From an uncultured bacterium (GTDB taxonomy: Bacteria > Actinomycetota > Coriobacteriia > Coriobacteriales > Coriobacteriaceae), in contig CAJMPY010000014.1 in the NCBI GenBank assembly GCA_905215385.1, forward strand, positions 14,711 to 78,710: a stretch of DNA of 64,000 nt. The letters are read 5' to 3'. The position numbers were made by a program, and so were the translations under genes. The notes under the pieces were generated by a model. That model was not told where the DNA came from. It made no database searches and saw only the letters and a program-made list of their open reading frames with translations. Shown one piece after another: positions 33,753 to 42,643 of this stretch (its first letter is position 1; the number at the start of each line of letters is the position of its first letter).

Positions 33753-35468
33753 ATGTCGCAAAACGATCGAACTCAACTGATTCCCGATCCGCAGCAGCCG
33801 AGCAGGCACTCCGGCGGCGTTCAGTCGCCGCGTCCTATCGCGCCGAGCCGCGGTCAGCAGCGAGGTGCGGCAAACGTTTCCCAACGTCCGAACAAGCAGC
33901 ATCAGCAGCGCCAGGCAAATGGCAATGCGCCCAAGCAGCCCCCCACGCACGCTCGAGGCGATCGCGGCCCCGCACGCAAACCCGCCGAGAACAATAAGTC
34001 GGGCAAAAAGACGACGCTCTTTGTCGTTCTGGGTCTTATCGTCATTGTCTATATCGTAGGCGTTGTAGCGTTTTCGCAGGTAGCCTACCCCAACACCACT
34101 ATCGCCGGCGTCGATGTCTCGTTCTCCAACGCTTCGTCTGCCGCCACCAAGGTCAACTCGGCTTGGAAGCACTATAAGCTCACCGTGACAGGCGATGACT
34201 TTAGCTGGACCTATCAGCCCGAGTCCGATGAGCCCATTGTCGACGGCGAAGCTGCCGCAAAAGAGATTATCAGCCGCAACGAAGCCATTGTATGGCCGGT
34301 TCGCCTTGTAGAATCCTTAAGCGGCAAGACCAAAACAACCGCTAGCTCCAACGAAGTCGATCTTGATCAAGACGTCGACCTGTCCATGCTCTCCGACACC
34401 TTTAACCAAAAGAAGTTTGAGGAGGATCTGGGCGCCGCCATCGACGAGTTTAACGAGGGGCGTTCGGGCACGTTCGAGGCAAATAGCTCCTATGACGAGC
34501 AGGCCGGCAAGTTTACCGTCGAGAAGGCGCGCACCAACGAAAAGCTCGACCGAGAGCATGTCATTAAGTATGCCGAGCTCGAGCTTGCCTCGCTGTCCGA
34601 GACCGTAGACCTTTCCAAGCTCGGCAACGATGCCTATGAGCCGCTCAATGGAACGCTGACCGATGATCAGATTCAGGCCGCTTGCGATGCCGCCAACAAC
34701 TTCCTGGGCGTCAACGTGACCCTCAAGCTCAACGGCGAGGATGCCGGCAAGGTTGATGGCAGCTCCGTGTTGCAGTGGATCAGCTTTGCCGATCCGGCCA
34801 ACCCCACGCTCGATACGTCGCAGATCAGCAGCTGGGCAGCCGAGCTCGCCAACGGCTTTAATACCGTGGGCTCCACTCGCTGGTGGACGCGCGCCGATGG
34901 CAAGCAGTGCGCCGTCGAAGGCGGCGACTTTGGTTGGTCCATCGACAGTACCTCGCTCGCCAAGCAGGTCGAAGACGCCATTAACAACAAGCAGACCGGC
35001 GAAATCGATATCAAGTACTCCCAGAAGGCCGACACCTTTACCACAAAGGGAGAGCCTGACTGGAAGGCATACGTCGATGTCGATCTGTCCGAGCAGCACG
35101 CGCGCTACTACGACGAGAGCGGCAATATTGTGTGGGAGGCCAACTTTATTTCCGGCAAACCGGGCGAAGACGCCACCCCCGAGGGCGTATGGCAGATCAA
35201 CAGCAACGATGGCGCCAGCAAACTCATCGGTGCCAAGGACCCCGAGACCGGCAAGCCCAAATACGAGAGCCCGGTTAGCTACTGGATGCCGTTTGAGGGC
35301 AACATGGTCGGTTTCCACGATGCAACGTGGCAAAACGACAAGAGTTTCGACGATCCCAACTCCTACAAGTGGTGCGGCAGCCACGGATGCATCAACCTTC
35401 GCCTGGCCGACGCCAAGGCGCTGCACGATTGCATCAAAGTCGGCCTGTGCGTGGTTGTCCACTCGTAG
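33753..35468 (+). CDS. Membrane-anchored L,D-transpeptidase (YkuD) with VanW-type binding repeats
   Basis: This 571-residue cell-wall enzyme cross-links peptidoglycan through 3-3 bonds. The cytoplasmic N-terminus (1-86) is Gln/Pro/Arg-rich and disordered. One membrane helix follows (87-108, TLFVVLGLIVIVYIVGVVAF). The outside has VanW-associated peptidoglycan-binding-like repeats (TTIAGVDVSFSNASSA; NEKLDREHVIKYAELELA) and a C-terminal YkuD domain: HARYYDESGNIVWEANFISG, then SHGCINLRLADA with catalytic Cys near 546. AAGGAT lies 13 nt upstream of ATG 33753, better spaced than ATG 33744. The next operon starts 130 bp downstream. Confidence 0.92.
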   Translation: MSQNDRTQLIPDPQQPSRHSGGVQSPRPIAPSRGQQRGAANVSQRPNKQHQQRQANGNAPKQPPTHARGDRGPARKPAENNKSGKKTTLFVVLGLIVIVYIVGVVAFSQVAYPNTTIAGVDVSFSNASSAATKVNSAWKHYKLTVTGDDFSWTYQPESDEPIVDGEAAAKEIISRNEAIVWPVRLVESLSGKTKTTASSNEVDLDQDVDLSMLSDTFNQKKFEEDLGAAIDEFNEGRSGTFEANSSYDEQAGKFTVEKARTNEKLDREHVIKYAELELASLSETVDLSKLGNDAYEPLNGTLTDDQIQAACDAANNFLGVNVTLKLNGEDAGKVDGSSVLQWISFADPANPTLDTSQISSWAAELANGFNTVGSTRWWTRADGKQCAVEGGDFGWSIDSTSLAKQVEDAINNKQTGEIDIKYSQKADTFTTKGEPDWKAYVDVDLSEQHARYYDESGNIVWEANFISGKPGEDATPEGVWQINSNDGASKLIGAKDPETGKPKYESPVSYWMPFEGNMVGFHDATWQNDKSFDDPNSYKWCGSHGCINLRLADAKALHDCIKVGLCVVVHS

Positions 35469-35536
35469 TGCAACGCGCGCATTCATACAACATGCAACTG
35501 CTGCGACCAATCTAACAATTCCGAAAGATACAGTCC

Positions 35537-35566
35537 TATGCGCCTGCCCCAACCGGCGGGCGCATA
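35537..35566 (+). other. Hairpin between L,D-transpeptidase and efflux operon
   Basis: TATGCGCCTGCC and GGCGGGCGCATA pair over 12 bp (one G-U) with a 6-nt loop. It lies 68 nt after the stop and is followed by TACTTATC. It may be a weak terminator for the upstream gene. Confidence 0.45.
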
Positions 35567-35600
35567 TACTTATCAAGGTTCTTTCTATAAAGGAGACGCT

Positions 35601-37022
35601 ATGCCGAATGTCCCCAACATCACCCCGGGCCCGGATGATACCGAGCACACGCCCGAAGGTGCCACCGAAACGATTCCTCTGATCACAGACGTACATGCCG
35701 ACAAGGAGAGCGGACGCACGAACGATACGGCCGAGATTTCCGATGAAGAGGCATATGCCAAGCTCAAGGCAAAACGTGCCGAACGTCGACGCAAAAAGCT
35801 GATTCGACGCGGCATTGCCGCCGGCATCGTGGGTGTCATCGCGCTCATTGCTATTGTTGCAACCCTGGTTATCAATGCGCAGCCACAGGGCGATAGCGGG
35901 CCTGCGACCGACATGGTGACCGAGGGCACGTTTAGCACAACGGTCGAGGCAAAAGGCCAGCTCAAACCCATTTCGTCCTCAGTGGTCTCCCCTTCTGTCG
36001 ACGGCACGGTCGATTCGATCAACGTGCAGGCAGGCCAATCCGTCAACGAGGGCGACGTGCTTATGACCATTAAAAACGACGAGCTCGATCGCAACGTTGC
36101 CGAGGCGCAGCGTGCAGTTGCAGCCGCTCAAGAAGACCTCGCCAACGCGAAGAAAGCCGCAGCTGCCGCGCAGGCCAACCCAACGACGGACGTCGACGGA
36201 GGTTCCGCAGCGGCTGGCATCTCCGCCGCATCAGCGGACACGAACGCCGTATCGGCCGCGCAGCGCAGCCTCACATCGGCCCAGGCAAACCTCGATCAGG
36301 CGAACGCCAAGGCCGCCAGCCGTACGGTCACGGCCCCGAGCTCGGGCAGCATCGTGGCGCTCAACGCCAAGGTGGGCGCCACGGTAACAGGCGGCATGAT
36401 CATGGGCGAAAGCGATACGAGCGGCGGCAAGCAGTGCATGCAGATCGCCGACCTGTCCAAGATGAAGGTGACGGTTCAGGTGGGCGAAAAGGATATCGCC
36501 AAAATTGCCGTGGGCCAAAGCGCCAACGTGACCTACCCCGCGTTTCCCGATATCGTGAGCCAGGGCACCGTCACGGCTATCGCCTCGGTGGCAAACTCCG
36601 ACTCCTCCTCCGGGAGCGGCGGCAGTGTGACCTTTAACGTCGACATCCTCATCGAAGCACCTGACAGTCGCCTTAAGCCGGGTATGACTGCCGAGGTCTC
36701 GGTAGTGACCGAGAAGCTCGACGACGTGGTGATGGTGCCGACCATGGCGCTGATGACCGAAGATGGCGAGCACTATTACGTCAATTTTGCCACCGATTCG
36801 GAGGGTAAAAAGACGCGCCGCGTGAAGGTGACCGTCGTGACGCAAAACGACAACGAGGCTGTAGTCGGTAAGACGCAGGTCAAGCGCGACGACCAGGGCA
36901 ACGAGATCAATCCAGACGTCCCGGTTACCAAGCTACGCGACGGCGACACCATCGTGACGGATACCGGCACAGGAATGACGGCAGACGGCGGCGACAACAT
37001 GCCTGCCGACGAGGGCAAGTAA
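35601..37022 (+). CDS. Membrane-fusion/adaptor subunit of a MacAB-like ABC efflux system
   Basis: This 473-residue HlyD/MacA-type protein has a charged cytoplasmic N-terminus, a membrane helix at 71-92 (GIAAGIVGVIALIAIVATLV) and a split lipoyl domain (PSVDGTVDSINVQAGQSVNE and TVTAPSSGSIVALNAKVGAT). Between them is an Ala-rich alpha-helical hairpin (VAEAQRAVAAAQEDLANAKK). A beta-barrel follows (VQVGEKDIAKIAVGQSANVT). In a single-membrane bacterium it would link the permease to the cell-wall space. AAAGGAG precedes ATG 35601. Its stop shares bases with the ATPase start (TAATG). The substrate may be a peptide or antimicrobial. Confidence 0.88.
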   Translation: MPNVPNITPGPDDTEHTPEGATETIPLITDVHADKESGRTNDTAEISDEEAYAKLKAKRAERRRKKLIRRGIAAGIVGVIALIAIVATLVINAQPQGDSGPATDMVTEGTFSTTVEAKGQLKPISSSVVSPSVDGTVDSINVQAGQSVNEGDVLMTIKNDELDRNVAEAQRAVAAAQEDLANAKKAAAAAQANPTTDVDGGSAAAGISAASADTNAVSAAQRSLTSAQANLDQANAKAASRTVTAPSSGSIVALNAKVGATVTGGMIMGESDTSGGKQCMQIADLSKMKVTVQVGEKDIAKIAVGQSANVTYPAFPDIVSQGTVTAIASVANSDSSSGSGGSVTFNVDILIEAPDSRLKPGMTAEVSVVTEKLDDVVMVPTMALMTEDGEHYYVNFATDSEGKKTRRVKVTVVTQNDNEAVVGKTQVKRDDQGNEINPDVPVTKLRDGDTIVTDTGTGMTADGGDNMPADEGK

Positions 37023-37795
37023 TGCGTCCCGTCATCGACATCCGCAACGTGCACCGCATCTTTGAGAGCGAGGCCGGTTGCGCCCACATCCTGCATAACG
37101 TGAGCCTGGCAGTAGATCCCGGTGAGTTCGTCGCCATCACCGGCCCCTCGGGCTCAGGCAAGTCGACGCTCATGAACATCCTGGGCTGCCTGGACAAACC
37201 GACGGCGGGCGATTACTTCCTGCAAGGGCTCAACGTCGCCGAGCTCGACGATGACGAGCTCACCGAGGTGCGAGCGCTGAGCATCGGCTTTGTCTTTCAG
37301 AGCTTTAATCTGCTGCCACGCCTGACGGTGATCGAAAACGTCATGCTGCCGCTGTCCTACACCAATGTGCCGCGCAGCCAGCGTGAGATGCGCGCCGTGC
37401 ACGCGCTGCAAGCCGTCACGCTTCCGGTCGACCATTGGGACCATCGTATATCGGAGCTGTCGGGCGGACAGATGCAGCGCGTCGCCATCGCGCGCGCCCT
37501 TGTCAACAATCCACCCATCATTTTGGCCGACGAGCCGACGGGCAACCTGGACTCCGCCACGGGAGCGCTCGTCATGGAAACCTTCCACAAGCTCCAGGAA
37601 CGCGGCAAAACCATCGTGCTTATCACACACGACCCCGGCATCGCCGCCGAGGCCGACCGTGCCGTGACCATCCGCGACGGTCGCATTCACGACGGCGCGT
37701 ATATTCCGCATGCACCGCGGACCCTACGCAGCGCCGTAGATAGCCTGCCCATGATTTCCGCCTCCGCCAACCCGCCGAAAGGAGTGATGGCATGA
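37022..37795 (+). CDS. ABC transporter ATPase (MacB/LolD type)
   Basis: This 257-residue ATPase powers the neighbouring FtsX-like permease. It has Walker A GPSGSGKSTLM (about 42), a Q-loop in FVFQSFNLLPRLTVIENV, signature ELSGGQMQRVAIARAL, Walker B IILADEPTGNLD and H-loop VLITHDPG. The FNLLPRLTVxENVxLPL wording is specific to the MacB/LolD group. It overlaps the adaptor gene by one base and the permease gene by ATGA. The C-terminal 35 residues are an extra low-complexity extension. Confidence 0.93.
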   Translation: MRPVIDIRNVHRIFESEAGCAHILHNVSLAVDPGEFVAITGPSGSGKSTLMNILGCLDKPTAGDYFLQGLNVAELDDDELTEVRALSIGFVFQSFNLLPRLTVIENVMLPLSYTNVPRSQREMRAVHALQAVTLPVDHWDHRISELSGGQMQRVAIARALVNNPPIILADEPTGNLDSATGALVMETFHKLQERGKTIVLITHDPGIAAEADRAVTIRDGRIHDGAYIPHAPRTLRSAVDSLPMISASANPPKGVMA

Positions 37796-39006
37796 GCGCC
37801 CGCGATCTTATCCAGGAAGCCCTTCACTCGCTCGAGGCCAACAAGGGGCGCAGCCTGCTCACCATCCTGGGCATTGTCATCGGCATCGCCTCGGTCATTG
37901 CCATGACTTCGCTCATCGGCGGCATCCAAAACAGCTTGGTCAACAGCCTGGGCCTCAACGCAGCTCGCATGGTTCAGATCTATTCGTCCCAAGAACTCTC
38001 TGATTCTGACGTCCAGAAGCTTAAAAAACTGGTGCCGCAGATAGAACAGATCGGCATTGTCAAAAGCGCGTATACCGAGTACAAGACCGGCGATAAAAGC
38101 TATACCGTCATGGCACAGGGTGTCGATAGCGACATGCTCGACGCCGTGGGTGCCAGTAAGCTCGTTGCGGGGCGCACCTACACCGATGTCGAGTCAAAGG
38201 CAGGCTCGCGCGTGGCGCTCATCAGCCGCGGCGGCGCCGATCAGCTTTACGGCAACGAACAGGATGCGCTGGGAAAAACCATCAAAGTGTCCAACGGCGA
38301 GGTGCAGATTGTAGGCGTGATTGATGGCGGCAGCGACTCCATGGGCTCGCTCACTTTGTATATGCCACGCGAAACCATCTCCGGCCTATTTGGCGACGAG
38401 AATCCTTCATTCCCCAGCGTGACGGCACTTGCCGCCGAGGGCACGGACATGGATGAGCTCTGCAAGACCATCGAGTCCAAGGTGCGCGCGATGAAGGGCA
38501 TCGCGGAGGATGATGAGTACGACAGTGTATCGGCGACCTCCATGAAAAGCGCTATCGACTCCCTCAATTCCTTTATGGGAGCCTTCTCGCTCATCATGGG
38601 TGCTGTCGCCAGTATCTCGCTGCTTGTCGGCGGTATCGGTATTATGAATATGATGCTCACCAACGTGACTGAGCGCATCCGCGAGATCGGTATTCGCCGT
38701 GCCTTGGGCGCCAGTCGTCGCGATATCACCGCGCAGTTTTTGGCCGAGTCCTCGGCGCTGTGCGTCACCGGTGGCCTGCTGGGTGTCCTGATAGGCTATC
38801 TGCTGGCCTGGGGCCTCGCGATGTTTGCCTCCGGATCCGGGATTCTTGGCGAGCTCGGTGCCAGCGGGCAAATCACCCCGAGTTTTTCAATCGCCACGGT
38901 GCTGCTGGCCTTCGCCGTCTCCGTCGGCATCGGCGTAATCTTTGGCTTCTACCCCGCTCGACGCGCGGCAAAGCTCGACCCGGTGGAGTGCCTACGCTAC
39001 CAGTAA
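37792..39006 (+). CDS. ABC transporter permease (MacB/FtsX fold)
   Basis: This 404-residue permease has an N-terminal helix (SLLTILGIVIGIASVIAMTS), a large extracytoplasmic MacB domain (about 50-265) and three C-terminal helices (SLIMGAVASISLLVGGIGIM; LCVTGGLLGVLIGYLLAWGL; VLLAFAVSVGIGVIFGFYPA). It contains RIREIGIRRALGASRRDI, the coupling helix that contacts the ATPase, and ends with the family motif PARRAAKLDPVECLRYQ. It is the last gene of the three-gene efflux operon. The GTTGCGGTGAAATA palindrome begins 14 bp after its stop. Confidence 0.93.
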   Translation: MSARDLIQEALHSLEANKGRSLLTILGIVIGIASVIAMTSLIGGIQNSLVNSLGLNAARMVQIYSSQELSDSDVQKLKKLVPQIEQIGIVKSAYTEYKTGDKSYTVMAQGVDSDMLDAVGASKLVAGRTYTDVESKAGSRVALISRGGADQLYGNEQDALGKTIKVSNGEVQIVGVIDGGSDSMGSLTLYMPRETISGLFGDENPSFPSVTALAAEGTDMDELCKTIESKVRAMKGIAEDDEYDSVSATSMKSAIDSLNSFMGAFSLIMGAVASISLLVGGIGIMNMMLTNVTERIREIGIRRALGASRRDITAQFLAESSALCVTGGLLGVLIGYLLAWGLAMFASGSGILGELGASGQITPSFSIATVLLAFAVSVGIGVIFGFYPARRAAKLDPVECLRYQ

Positions 39007-39019
39007 GCCACCACCAACA

Positions 39020-39087
39020 AGTTGCGGTGAATTAGGGACTGAATATGCTATCTAGCAGAAAAAAACAGACACTATTTCACCGCAACT
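39020..39087. repeat. GTTGCGGTGAAATA palindromic element, copy 2
   Basis: 68-bp element with outer arms AGTTGCGGTGAATTA (39020-39034) and TATTTCACCGCAACT (39073-39087; one mismatch). Reversed, it aligns end to end with the copy at 22723-22789. It follows the efflux permease and directly abuts a transposase fragment, marking the left edge of the cobalamin island. Confidence 0.8.
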
Positions 39088-39094
39088 CATTGAA

Positions 39095-39187
39095 GGGCTG
39101 TTTGCGCCAGTTCCGGGCGTCGTCCTCGAGCTACTGGCGGATGACGGGCTTGTACGGGTCGAGCTTGCTCGGGGCGATCCTCCTCGC
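39095..39187 (-). pseudogene. Remnant of an IS21-type transposase (IstA)
   Basis: The minus strand reads ARRIAPSKLDPYKPVIRQ, a stop, then LEDDARNWRKQ. This matches the form of the IstA segment DPYKPxI..WLEDD...RKQRHTA, by family knowledge. It is interrupted by TAG and both ends are missing: the downstream sequence is replaced at the RKQ point by the palindromic element. It is a dead fragment. It sits between the efflux operon and the end of the cobalamin operon. Confidence 0.7.
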
Positions 39188-39197
39188 GGGCGGGAGG

Positions 39198-39228
39198 GCG
39201 CGCTAGGCGCGGCGAGCGCCTAGCGCGC
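39198..39228 (-). terminator. 13-bp perfect hairpin overlapping the cbiJ stop codon
   Basis: GCGCGCTAGGCGC (39198-39210) and GCGCCTAGCGCGC (39216-39228) are perfect complements with a 5-nt loop. The cbiJ stop (TAG, 39222-39220) lies within the second arm. No U-tract follows, so it may mark the 3' end or protect it rather than act as a classic terminator. Confidence 0.55.
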
Positions 39229-39993
39229 GAACTCCCGTAAGAGCGCATCTTCCACTTCCCGAAGCGAAAGGGCCCCGCCTCCCTCGGCGGGACGGGTGAC
39301 CACGATACAGCGCGCTCCCACGGCGCGCGCTGCGGCGAGCTTCTCGGCCGTGCCGCCTACGGTTCCCGAGTCCTTGGTCACAAGCCACTGGGCGCCCACC
39401 TGACGAAGCATCGCCTCGTTGAGCTCGCGGGTGAAGGGCCCCTGCATGCCGATGACGTGCGACGGCGAAAACCCCGCGTCGATGCACTTCGTTATAGCAC
39501 CGGGCAGCGGGAGCACACGCACGAAGAAGCGCTCCGCGAAATCGGCGACGCGCGTGTAGGGAGCAAGCTCCTTGCTCCCCGTCGTGAGAAGCACGCGACC
39601 CGGGTTCTCGGAGAGAAAGCGCGCCGCGCAGGCGATCGACGCGACCGGCACGACGCCTTTGGGAAGCGCCTCGACCGGGCGCGCAAGGCGCAGGCATCGT
39701 GCACCCACGGCGAGCGAAGCGGCCCGGATGTTGTCGCTTGCGAGCGTAGCGAAGGGGTGCGTGGCGTCGACGACGATGCGCGCGCCGGAAAGCTCGCGCT
39801 CCATGTCGGCATCGTCGAGCCTGCCCGCATGCACCTCGATGCCCGGAAGCTCACCCAATAGCTCGCCTCCGTACTCGGTTGCCGCGTAGGCACGGGCGGG
39901 GATGCCCGCCCCGCTCGCCCATTCACACAGAAGGCGGCCCTCGGTGGTGCCGGCGAAGATGCGCAGCGCCGGCACGGATGCGGGGGCCGTCAC
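39220..39993 (-). CDS. cbiJ: Cobalt-precorrin-6A reductase
   Basis: This 257-residue CobK/CbiJ-family enzyme uses NAD(P)H to reduce cobalt-precorrin-6A. Visible motifs are LRIFAGTTEGRLL (about 9-21), VDATHPFATLASDNIRAAS, VLLTTGSKELAPY, VIGMQGPFTRELNEAML and LVTKDSGTVGG. The start is GTG 39993, overlapping the cbiC stop as GTGA; a longer upstream frame is only the complement phase of cbiC. It is the last gene of the 17-gene cobalamin operon and its stop lies in a hairpin. Confidence 0.92.
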   Translation of the reverse strand: MTAPASVPALRIFAGTTEGRLLCEWASGAGIPARAYAATEYGGELLGELPGIEVHAGRLDDADMERELSGARIVVDATHPFATLASDNIRAASLAVGARCLRLARPVEALPKGVVPVASIACAARFLSENPGRVLLTTGSKELAPYTRVADFAERFFVRVLPLPGAITKCIDAGFSPSHVIGMQGPFTRELNEAMLRQVGAQWLVTKDSGTVGGTAEKLAAARAVGARCIVVTRPAEGGGALSLREVEDALLREFAR

Positions 39994-40631
39994 TTCGCGC
40001 CACCCGTGCGCGTGATCTGGTAGAGCAGCGCGTTCATAATGGCCGCCGCCACGGTCGAGCCGCCCTTGCGACCCCTCGCGACTATGGCCGGCACGCGTCG
40101 CGCGAGCAGCTCCTCTTTCGCCTCGACCACGTTCACAAACCCGACCGGCACCCCAACGACGAGCGCGGGCACGATCTTCCCCGCGTCCATGAGCTCGGCG
40201 AGGCGCAGAAGTGCTGTGGGAGCGTTGCCGACGGCCACGATGAGCGGACCCTCGATGCGGCAAGCTTTGTCCATGCTCACAACGGCGCGAGTCGTGCCCG
40301 CGGCGCGCGCAGCCGCGGCGACATCAGGGTCGGCCATGTAGCACACGGCCTTGCAGCCGAGCTTCGCGAGCGCGGGCTTGCTTATGCCTGCGAGCGCCAT
40401 GTTCGTGTCGGTGAGCACCGTGGCCCCTGCGCGCAGTGCGTCGAGCGCACAGTGCGCGGCGTCATGGGTGAACACGAGAGAATCGGCGTACGAGAAGTCG
40501 GCAGTGGTGTGGATGACGCGCTTCACGACGGGCTCTTCGAGCGGCGGGAACGTGCGGCCGCCGAGCTCTTCGGTGATGATCTCGAAGCTGCGCCGCTCGA
40601 TGTCGCCGGGCGCCATCTCCTTGGAATCCAT
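39990..40631 (-). CDS. cbiC: Cobalt-precorrin-8 methylmutase
   Basis: This 213-residue enzyme moves the methyl group from C11 to C12 to give cobyrinic acid. It has the family start IERRSFEIITEELGG, the catalytic His in RVIHTTADFSYAD (near residue 41), TDTNMALAGISKP, and the dimer/active-site region GVPVGFVNVVEAKEELL, then ARGRKGGSTVAAAIMNALLY. Length is normal (about 210). ATG 40631 directly follows the btuR stop without a gap, and the stop overlaps cbiJ by four bases. Confidence 0.95.
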   Translation of the reverse strand: MDSKEMAPGDIERRSFEIITEELGGRTFPPLEEPVVKRVIHTTADFSYADSLVFTHDAAHCALDALRAGATVLTDTNMALAGISKPALAKLGCKAVCYMADPDVAAAARAAGTTRAVVSMDKACRIEGPLIVAVGNAPTALLRLAELMDAGKIVPALVVGVPVGFVNVVEAKEELLARRVPAIVARGRKGGSTVAAAIMNALLYQITRTGGAK

Positions 40632-41147
40632 CTAGTACTCCACTCCTTCCCTTGCACATATCCCCTGCTCGTAGGGATGTTTCTTGCACCGCATCTCGGT
40701 TATGTAGTCGGCCTTCTCCACGATCTTGCGGGAAGGCGCGCGCCCGGTGAGCGCTACTTCGACGCCGCGCGCGGACATATCGAGCGCGCGGTCCACGAGC
40801 GCCTCGTCGACAAGCCCCTTCGATAGCGCGTCGAGCGCCTCGTCGAGCACGAGCAGCCCCTCCTGAGCGCCCTCGAGCTCGGCGAGCGCGGAAGCGAGGT
40901 TCCCATCGTGCAGCTCGCACGTCGCGGCAAGTTCTTCCGACGTCATTGACCAGGTAAACTTGTCCGACACCTTCCCCGCGAACACGGGCACGCCGAAATG
41001 CTCGGCGAGCAGGCGCGCCTCCCCGCTTTCGCCGTCTTTCAGGAACTGCACGACGACGACGTGGCGGCCTGCGGCGAGCATGCGAAGGGCGAGGCCCATC
41101 GCCGCCGTGGTCTTGCCTTTGCCGTCGCCATGATACACGTGGATCAT
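40632..41147 (-). CDS. btuR: Cob(I)yrinic acid a,c-diamide adenosyltransferase
   Basis: This 171-residue CobA/CobO/BtuR-family enzyme adds the 5'-deoxyadenosyl group to cob(I)alamin precursors. It has the P-loop HGDGKGKTTAAMGLALRM (residues 6-23; the GxGKGKT form is diagnostic), VVVVQFLKDGESGE, LLVLDEALDALSKGLV and the C-terminal KKHPYEQGICAREGVEY, the family signature HPY..GI.ARxGIEY. GGAGGGCG precedes ATG 41147, which overlaps the cbiP stop as ATGA. Confidence 0.95.
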   Translation of the reverse strand: MIHVYHGDGKGKTTAAMGLALRMLAAGRHVVVVQFLKDGESGEARLLAEHFGVPVFAGKVSDKFTWSMTSEELAATCELHDGNLASALAELEGAQEGLLVLDEALDALSKGLVDEALVDRALDMSARGVEVALTGRAPSRKIVEKADYITEMRCKKHPYEQGICAREGVEY

Positions 41148-42643
41148 ACGCCCTCCTCGATAATGCGGTAGATATACTCCATGTCGAGCGCCCCGCGCAC
41201 GACGTCGGCCAGGCGGTCGAATTCGCGCGCACGGTGATCGGCCGCGGACGCTGCGCCCGCAGCACCCACGACGCTCTCGGGCAGGCCGCGCATGCGCGCG
41301 AGCGAGCGCGCGAGGGCGAGCGCCACCCCCGGTTCGTCGAACAGGCCGTGGAGATAGGTTCCGAACACGTTTCCGCAGGCCGCGCCTTCTGGTTTGCCGC
41401 CAATCGTGCCCGCAGGAGCGCAGGAGACGGTCGTTTCTCCGTCGTGAATCTCGTACCCGCGCGCCGTCATGCCGTTCCACACCGAAAACGCGCCTTGGGC
41501 GCCCGTGATGCGCAGCTCCGACTGGGCGAGGCGCTTTTCCTCCTTGAACACCGTACTTGCAGGGATGAGCCCGAGCCCGCGCGCGGTGCCAGCGCCTTCC
41601 CTGCCGTGCGGGTCGGAAAGCTCGTCTCCCAAAAGCTGGTAGCCTCCGCATATGCCGAGCACCGGTGTGCCCGCGCCCGAAAGCGCGCGGACACAGGCTC
41701 CGATGCCGCTAGCCGCAAGCCAGCGCGCGTCGTCGAGCGTGGACTTCGAGCCGGGAAGCACCACCAGGTCGGGTCGGCCCAGATCGGTCGTCGAGGAAAC
41801 GTAGCGCACGCCCATGCCGGGCACGCGCGAAAGCGGGTCGAAGTCGGTGAAGTTCGACAGATGCGGAAGGCGCACGACGGCGACATCGATGACGCCGCGC
41901 GCCTCGCGGGCAGATAGGCGCGGCGCGAGCGAGTCCTCGTCGTCCAGGTCAAGCGTAAGATACGGCACGACCCCCACGACGGGAACCCCGCACATCTTCT
42001 CGAGCGGGGCCAAACCCGGGCGCAGGATTTCCACATCGCCGCGGAACTTGTTCACCACAAGCCCCCGCAAAAGCGCGCGATCCTCGGGCGCAAAGAGCGC
42101 GACCGTGCCGTAGAGCTGGGCAAACACCCCGCCTGGGTCAATGTCGCCCGCGAGCAGCACGGGGGAGGACACGGCGCGCGCGAGCCCCATGTTGACGATG
42201 TCGTTTTCGGAAAGGTTGATTTCGGCGGGGCTGCCGGCGCCCTCGATGACGATGACGTCGTTTTCCTCCGCGAGCGAATCGAACGCCTCCAAAATCTGCG
42301 GCATGAGCGCCTTCTTTCGCGCGAAGTAGTCCCTCGCAGCGAAGGCTCCCTGCGCCTTGCCGGCCACGATGAGCTGGCTTCGGTGGTCGCTTTCAGGCTT
42401 GAGAAGGATGGGGTTCATGCGTACGTCGGGCGCGATGCCGCATGCCTCGGCCTGCATGATCTGGGCGCGCCCCATCTCGAGCCCGTCGGCCGTGACACCG
42501 CTGTTGAGCGCCATGTTCTGGCTCTTGAAGGGAGTCACGCGCAGGCCGTCCTGCGAAAGCACACGGCACAGTCCCGCCGCAAGCAGGCTCTTCCCCGCGT
42601 TCGACATGGTGCCCTGGATCATGATGGGCTTCGCCCTACCCAC
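41144..42643 (-). CDS. cbiP: Cobyric acid synthase
   Basis: This 499-residue CobQ/CbiP-family amidotransferase amidates side chains b, d, e and g of adenosylcobyrinate a,c-diamide. The N-terminal dethiobiotin-synthetase-like ATPase has MIQGTMSNAGKSLLAAGLCR, FKSQNMALNSGVT, EGAGSPAEINL and ADIDPGG-like GDIDPGGVFAQL. The C-terminal class I glutaminase has LGICGGYQLLG (catalytic Cys) and NVFGTYLHGLFD (His). GTG 42643 gives V-GRAKPIMIQGT and overlaps the cobD stop by eight bases; ATG 42622 is the alternative. Confidence 0.95.
   Translation of the reverse strand: MGRAKPIMIQGTMSNAGKSLLAAGLCRVLSQDGLRVTPFKSQNMALNSGVTADGLEMGRAQIMQAEACGIAPDVRMNPILLKPESDHRSQLIVAGKAQGAFAARDYFARKKALMPQILEAFDSLAEENDVIVIEGAGSPAEINLSENDIVNMGLARAVSSPVLLAGDIDPGGVFAQLYGTVALFAPEDRALLRGLVVNKFRGDVEILRPGLAPLEKMCGVPVVGVVPYLTLDLDDEDSLAPRLSAREARGVIDVAVVRLPHLSNFTDFDPLSRVPGMGVRYVSSTTDLGRPDLVVLPGSKSTLDDARWLAASGIGACVRALSGAGTPVLGICGGYQLLGDELSDPHGREGAGTARGLGLIPASTVFKEEKRLAQSELRITGAQGAFSVWNGMTARGYEIHDGETTVSCAPAGTIGGKPEGAACGNVFGTYLHGLFDEPGVALALARSLARMRGLPESVVGAAGAASAADHRAREFDRLADVVRGALDMEYIYRIIEEGV

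Noticed and set aside
39991..40263. Longer upstream start for cbiJ
   Set aside because: The extra 90 residues are the alternative frame of cbiC, Arg/Gly-rich and unlike CobK/CbiJ. GTG 39993 in the GTGA overlap is the real start. The same reasoning was applied to longer frames of btuR, cobS, cobU, cbiB and cbiET.
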